Shown: one piece after another, positions 4,017 to 7,432 of the stretch | Layout of the letters: each line of letters starts with the position of its first letter | Numbering within the stretch: position 1 is the first letter of the stretch | NCBI GenBank assembly: GCA_031276435.1 | Contig: JAISNB010000123.1 | Coordinates: forward strand, 1-7,432 | From: Burkholderiaceae bacterium | GTDB taxonomy: Bacteria; Pseudomonadota; Gammaproteobacteria; Burkholderiales; Burkholderiaceae_C | Direction of reading: 5' to 3' | Length of the DNA stretch: 7,432 nt | Program-made: the position numbers and the translations under genes | Notes under the pieces: generated by a model | Database searches by the model: none | What the model was told of the DNA's origin: nothing | Seen by the model: the letters and a program-made list of their open reading frames with translations, nothing else

Positions 4017-7000
4017 ATGGATTTGCCCAAACTCATTGCCGGAAAACGCCACACGCTGGCGCATCCGCCAGGCTCTGGCGACGCGCTGCTGCTGGCCCAA
4101 CTGGCCCTGCGCGAGCGCGCCGCCGGTCAGATGACCGCCATTTTCTGCGCCGACGCCACCGACACGCAGCGCCTGCTGGACGAGCTGGCGTTTTTTGCGC
4201 CCGATCTGCGCCTGACCCTTTTCCCCGACTGGGAAACCCTGCCCTACGACACGTTTTCCCCGCACCAGGACCTCATCAGCGAGCGGCTGGCCACGCTGTG
4301 GGCCATTTGCCAGCGGCAAACCGATGTGGTGCTGGCGAGCGCCACCACGGCGCTGTACCGGCTGGCGCCGCCCGGCTTTCTGGCGGGCTGCACCTTCCAC
4401 TTCAGGCAGGGGCAAAAACTGGACGAGGCGGCGCTCAAGCGCCAGCTCACGCTGGCCGCTTACAACCACGTCACGCAAGTGGTCAGCCCCGGCGAATACG
4501 CCGTGCGCGGCGGCCTGATCGACCTGTACCCCATGGGCAGCGCCGTGCCGTACCGCGTGGACTTGTGGGACGACGAGATCGACACCATCCGCGCGTTCGA
4601 CCCCGACACGCAGCGCAGCCTCTACCCCGTGCCCGAAGTGCGCCTGCTGCCCGGGCGCGAATTCCCCATGGACGAGAGCGCGCGCGGCAAATTCCGCAAC
4701 CGCTGGCGCGAGCTGATGGAAGGCGACCCCACCAAAAGCCGCCTCTACAAAGACATGGGCAACGGCATCGCCAGCGCGGGCATCGAGTATTACCTGCCCC
4801 TGTTCTTTGACGAAACGGCCACCGTCTTCGACTACCTGGGCGCGCAAACCACCCTGGTGCTCCATGGCGATCTGGAAGGCGCCTTCAGGCACTTTGCCGA
4901 TGACACGCGCGAGCGATACCGCATGGCCCAAGGTGTGCCCGATCGCCCTGTGCTGCCGCCGCACGCCCTGTTCCTGGACGCCGAAGGCTTTTACCGCTGC
5001 GCCCAGGCGCACACGCAACTGGGCATCCGCCCCGCCGCTGCCGACATCGCCGACAGCGCCTTTGCGCAAAAACTGCCCGATTTGCGCGTCGAGCGCGGCG
5101 CAACTGACCCACTGGCGCGGCTGCGCGCGCACATGGCGCAAACCAGTCGGCGCGTGCTGTTGCTGGCCGAAAGCGATGGCCGCCGCGAAAACCTGCGCGA
5201 CTTCTTTGCCGACGCGCGCCTGAGGCCGCCAGCGTTCGACTCGCTGCGTGAATTCGAGCAAAACCCGGCCGAAAAAACCGGCATCGCCACCGCCGCCGTG
5301 GCCCGGGGCTTTGCCTGGGTAGAAGGCGGCATCGACTTCGTCACCGAAACCGAACTCTTTGCCACCGCCCCCGGCGCGCGCCGCCGCAAAAAACAGGAAC
5401 AAACCAGCGACGTCGACGCCCTCATCAAGGACCTGTCCGAACTCAACGTGGGCGACCCCGTGGTCCACACCCAGCACGGCATTGGCCGCTACCGCGGACT
5501 CATCCACCTGGACATGGGCGAAAAAAACCCCGACGGCAGCGCCGCCGCCGCGCCGCAAGAATTCCTGCACCTGGAATACGCGCAACAAGCCACCCTGTAC
5601 GTGCCCGTCTCGCAACTGCACCTGATCGGCCGCTACACCGGCGTCAGCGCCGACGAAGCCCCCCTGCACCGCCTGGGCAGCGGCCAGTGGGAAAAAGCCC
5701 GCCGCAAAGCCGCCGAACAAGTGCGCGACGCCGCCGCCGAACTGCTCAACACCTACGCGCGCCGCGCCGCGCGCGCGGGCCACACCTTTGCCCTGCCCGC
5801 GCAAGACTACGCGCAATTTGCCGCTGGCTTCGGCTTTGAAGAAACCGCCGACCAGCGGGCGGCCATCCAGGCCGTCATCGGCGACATGACATCGCCCCGG
5901 CCCATGGACCGCCTCATCTGCGGCGACGTAGGCTTTGGCAAAACCGAAGTGGCCCTGCGCGCCGCCTTTGTCGCCGTCATCGGCGGCAAACAGGTGGCGC
6001 TGCTGGCGCCCACCACCTTGCTGGCCGAACAACACTTTCGCACCCTGCAAGACCGCTTCGCCCAATGGCCCGTCAAAGTGGCCGAAACCAGCCGCTTTCG
6101 CTCGCCCAAAGAAACCGCCGCCACACTCAAGGGCCTGGCCGACGGCAGCGTCGACATCGTAGTCGGCACGCACAAACTGCTGTCAGAGAAAACGCGCTTC
6201 AAAAACCTGGGCCTGCTCATCATCGACGAAGAACACCGCTTTGGCGTGCGCCAGAAAGAGCGCATGAAACAAATGCGCGCCGAAGTCGACGTACTCACCC
6301 TCACCGCCACCCCCATCCCGCGCACCATGGGCATGGCCCTTGAGGGGCTGCGCGATCTTTCCGTCATCGCCACCGCCCCGCAACGGCGTCTGGCCATCAA
6401 AACCTTCGTCCGCAACGAAGGCGCTGGCGTCATCCGCGAAGCCGTACTGCGCGAGCTGAAACGCGGCGGCCAAGTCTACTTCCTGCACAACGAAGTGGAA
6501 ACCATCGAAAACCGCCGCCAGCAACTGGAAAGCATCCTGCCCGAAGCGCGCATTGCCGTGGCCCACGGCCAAATGCCCGAACGCGCGCTTGAGCGCGTCA
6601 TGCGCGACTTCCTCGCTCAGCGCCACAACCTGCTGCTGTGCTCGACCATCATCGAAACCGGCATCGACGTGCCCACCGCCAACACCATCGTCATCAGCCG
6701 CGCCGACAAATTCGGCCTGGCGCAACTGCACCAATTGCGTGGCCGCGTGGGCCGCAGCCATCACCAGGCCTACGCCTACCTGCTGGTGCCCGACACCGAC
6801 AGCCTGACCCGCCAGGCCAGCCAGCGCCTCGACGCCATACAGCAAATGGAAGAACTGGGCAGCGGCTTTTACCTGGCCATGCACGATCTGGAAATCCGCG
6901 GCGCTGGCGAAGTACTGGGCGAAAACCAGAGCGGCAACATGATGGAAATCGGCTTTCAACTCTACAACGACATGCTGGCCGAAGCCGTCAAGGCACTCAA

Positions 7001-7432
7001 GGCGGGCAAAGAGCCTGACCTGCTCAGCCCCATGCAGGCGGCCACCGACATCAACCTGCACACCCCCGCCCTGCTACCCGCTGACTACTGCGCCGACGTG
7101 CACCTGCGCCTGTCGTTCTACAAAAAACTGGCAACCGCCCAGAACAACGGGCAAATCAGCGCGCTGGTAGAAGAAATCGTCGACCGCTTCGGCCCCCTGC
7201 CGCCGCCAGCGCAAGCCCTCATCGACGTGCACCGCCTGCGCGTACTCGCCCAGGCCTGCGGCGCGCAAAAAATCGACGCCGCGCCCGGCGCAATCCACAT
7301 CAGCTTCAGGCCCAACCCGCCCATAGACCCCATGGCCATCATCCAGATGATCCAGAAAAACCGGCACATCAAACTGGCTGGCAACGACAAACTGCGCATC
7401 GAACGCCCCCTGCCCGAAGCCATTGACCGCGT
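4017..7432 (+). CDS. mfd: Transcription-repair coupling factor Mfd (3' end beyond window)
   Basis: Mfd is an ATP-driven DNA translocase that pushes or releases RNA polymerase stalled at template-strand lesions and recruits UvrA for nucleotide excision repair. The frame is open for 1138 codons to the window edge. The family runs to about 1150 residues, so only a short C-terminal part should be missing. The N-terminal UvrB-like module includes FPDWETLPYDTFSPHQD (69-85) and DLYPMGS (169-175). The RNA-polymerase-interacting domain begins at VGDPVVHTQHGIGRY (478-492). Motor motifs are GDVGFGKT (636-643, Walker A), DEEHRFG (737-743), TATPIPRT (763-770), STIIETGIDVP (876-886) and QLRGRVGRS (906-914). 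The TRG translocation motif spans HDLEIRGAGE (956-965), with Arg961. The C-terminal regulatory domain follows. No Shine-Dalgarno sequence is visible before the ATG, and no alternative in-frame start lies nearby. A terminator-like hairpin sits just upstream. Confidence 0.97.
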   Translation, partial: MDLPKLIAGKRHTLAHPPGSGDALLLAQLALRERAAGQMTAIFCADATDTQRLLDELAFFAPDLRLTLFPDWETLPYDTFSPHQDLISERLATLWAICQRQTDVVLASATTALYRLAPPGFLAGCTFHFRQGQKLDEAALKRQLTLAAYNHVTQVVSPGEYAVRGGLIDLYPMGSAVPYRVDLWDDEIDTIRAFDPDTQRSLYPVPEVRLLPGREFPMDESARGKFRNRWRELMEGDPTKSRLYKDMGNGIASAGIEYYLPLFFDETATVFDYLGAQTTLVLHGDLEGAFRHFADDTRERYRMAQGVPDRPVLPPHALFLDAEGFYRCAQAHTQLGIRPAAADIADSAFAQKLPDLRVERGATDPLARLRAHMAQTSRRVLLLAESDGRRENLRDFFADARLRPPAFDSLREFEQNPAEKTGIATAAVARGFAWVEGGIDFVTETELFATAPGARRRKKQEQTSDVDALIKDLSELNVGDPVVHTQHGIGRYRGLIHLDMGEKNPDGSAAAAPQEFLHLEYAQQATLYVPVSQLHLIGRYTGVSADEAPLHRLGSGQWEKARRKAAEQVRDAAAELLNTYARRAARAGHTFALPAQDYAQFAAGFGFEETADQRAAIQAVIGDMTSPRPMDRLICGDVGFGKTEVALRAAFVAVIGGKQVALLAPTTLLAEQHFRTLQDRFAQWPVKVAETSRFRSPKETAATLKGLADGSVDIVVGTHKLLSEKTRFKNLGLLIIDEEHRFGVRQKERMKQMRAEVDVLTLTATPIPRTMGMALEGLRDLSVIATAPQRRLAIKTFVRNEGAGVIREAVLRELKRGGQVYFLHNEVETIENRRQQLESILPEARIAVAHGQMPERALERVMRDFLAQRHNLLLCSTIIETGIDVPTANTIVISRADKFGLAQLHQLRGRVGRSHHQAYAYLLVPDTDSLTRQASQRLDAIQQMEELGSGFYLAMHDLEIRGAGEVLGENQSGNMMEIGFQLYNDMLAEAVKALKAGKEPDLLSPMQAATDINLHTPALLPADYCADVHLRLSFYKKLATAQNNGQISALVEEIVDRFGPLPPPAQALIDVHRLRVLAQACGAQKIDAAPGAIHISFRPNPPIDPMAIIQMIQKNRHIKLAGNDKLRIERPLPEAIDR

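Noticed and set aside
3915..6173. A 752-codon open frame on the minus strand opposite mfd
   Set aside because: It is a shadow of the GC-rich mfd codons. The translation is Gly/Ala/Val/Gln-rich with no family motif, while the plus strand encodes a complete set of Mfd motifs.
6183..7061. A 292-codon minus-strand open frame opposite the mfd 3' part
   Set aside because: It has the same cause as the longer antisense frame: low stop-codon frequency in GC-rich DNA, no recognisable domain, and overlap with conserved Mfd motor motifs.

Overview
The window looks like a chromosomal segment of a GC-rich betaproteobacterium, most likely Burkholderiales and probably Comamonadaceae-like. The evidence is the divergent arrangement of mfd (+) against ispD-ispF (-), the sequence style of all three proteins, and very GC-biased third codon positions. 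The exact genus cannot be read from the sequence.

Layout. Positions 1-472 hold no credible gene. They carry an array of GC-rich palindromes joined by a conserved AT-rich linker (about 31-280), then a perfect 12-bp inverted repeat of a dispersed intergenic type (325-394). Positions 473-2589 hold five minus-strand genes of clearly lower GC (two hand-counted 60-base lines give 48 and 50 percent, against 70 percent for one line inside mfd). Four are small multi-pass membrane proteins and one is a membrane-anchored ankyrin-repeat protein. None can be assigned a function. Three of the small proteins share a common plan (D(x)G turn, basic K/R-K pair, final hydrophobic helix) and may be diverged tandem paralogues. 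Positions 2570-3834 hold ispF and ispD, two MEP-pathway enzymes of isoprenoid precursor synthesis, joined by an ATGA overlap. Positions 3835-4016 are the divergent intergenic region, with a strong terminator-like hairpin just before mfd. From 4017 to the right edge runs mfd, the transcription-repair coupling factor. It is intact over 1138 codons and cut by the window end.

How they fit together. ispD and ispF form a normal housekeeping pair. The five accessory genes lie downstream on the same strand, the first overlapping the end of ispF, so they may be read partly from the ispDF transcript. Their composition, lack of recognisable housekeeping families and flanking repeats suggest an acquired or fast-evolving accessory cluster. 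Its role (envelope, immunity or defence) is unknown and would be speculation from sequence alone.
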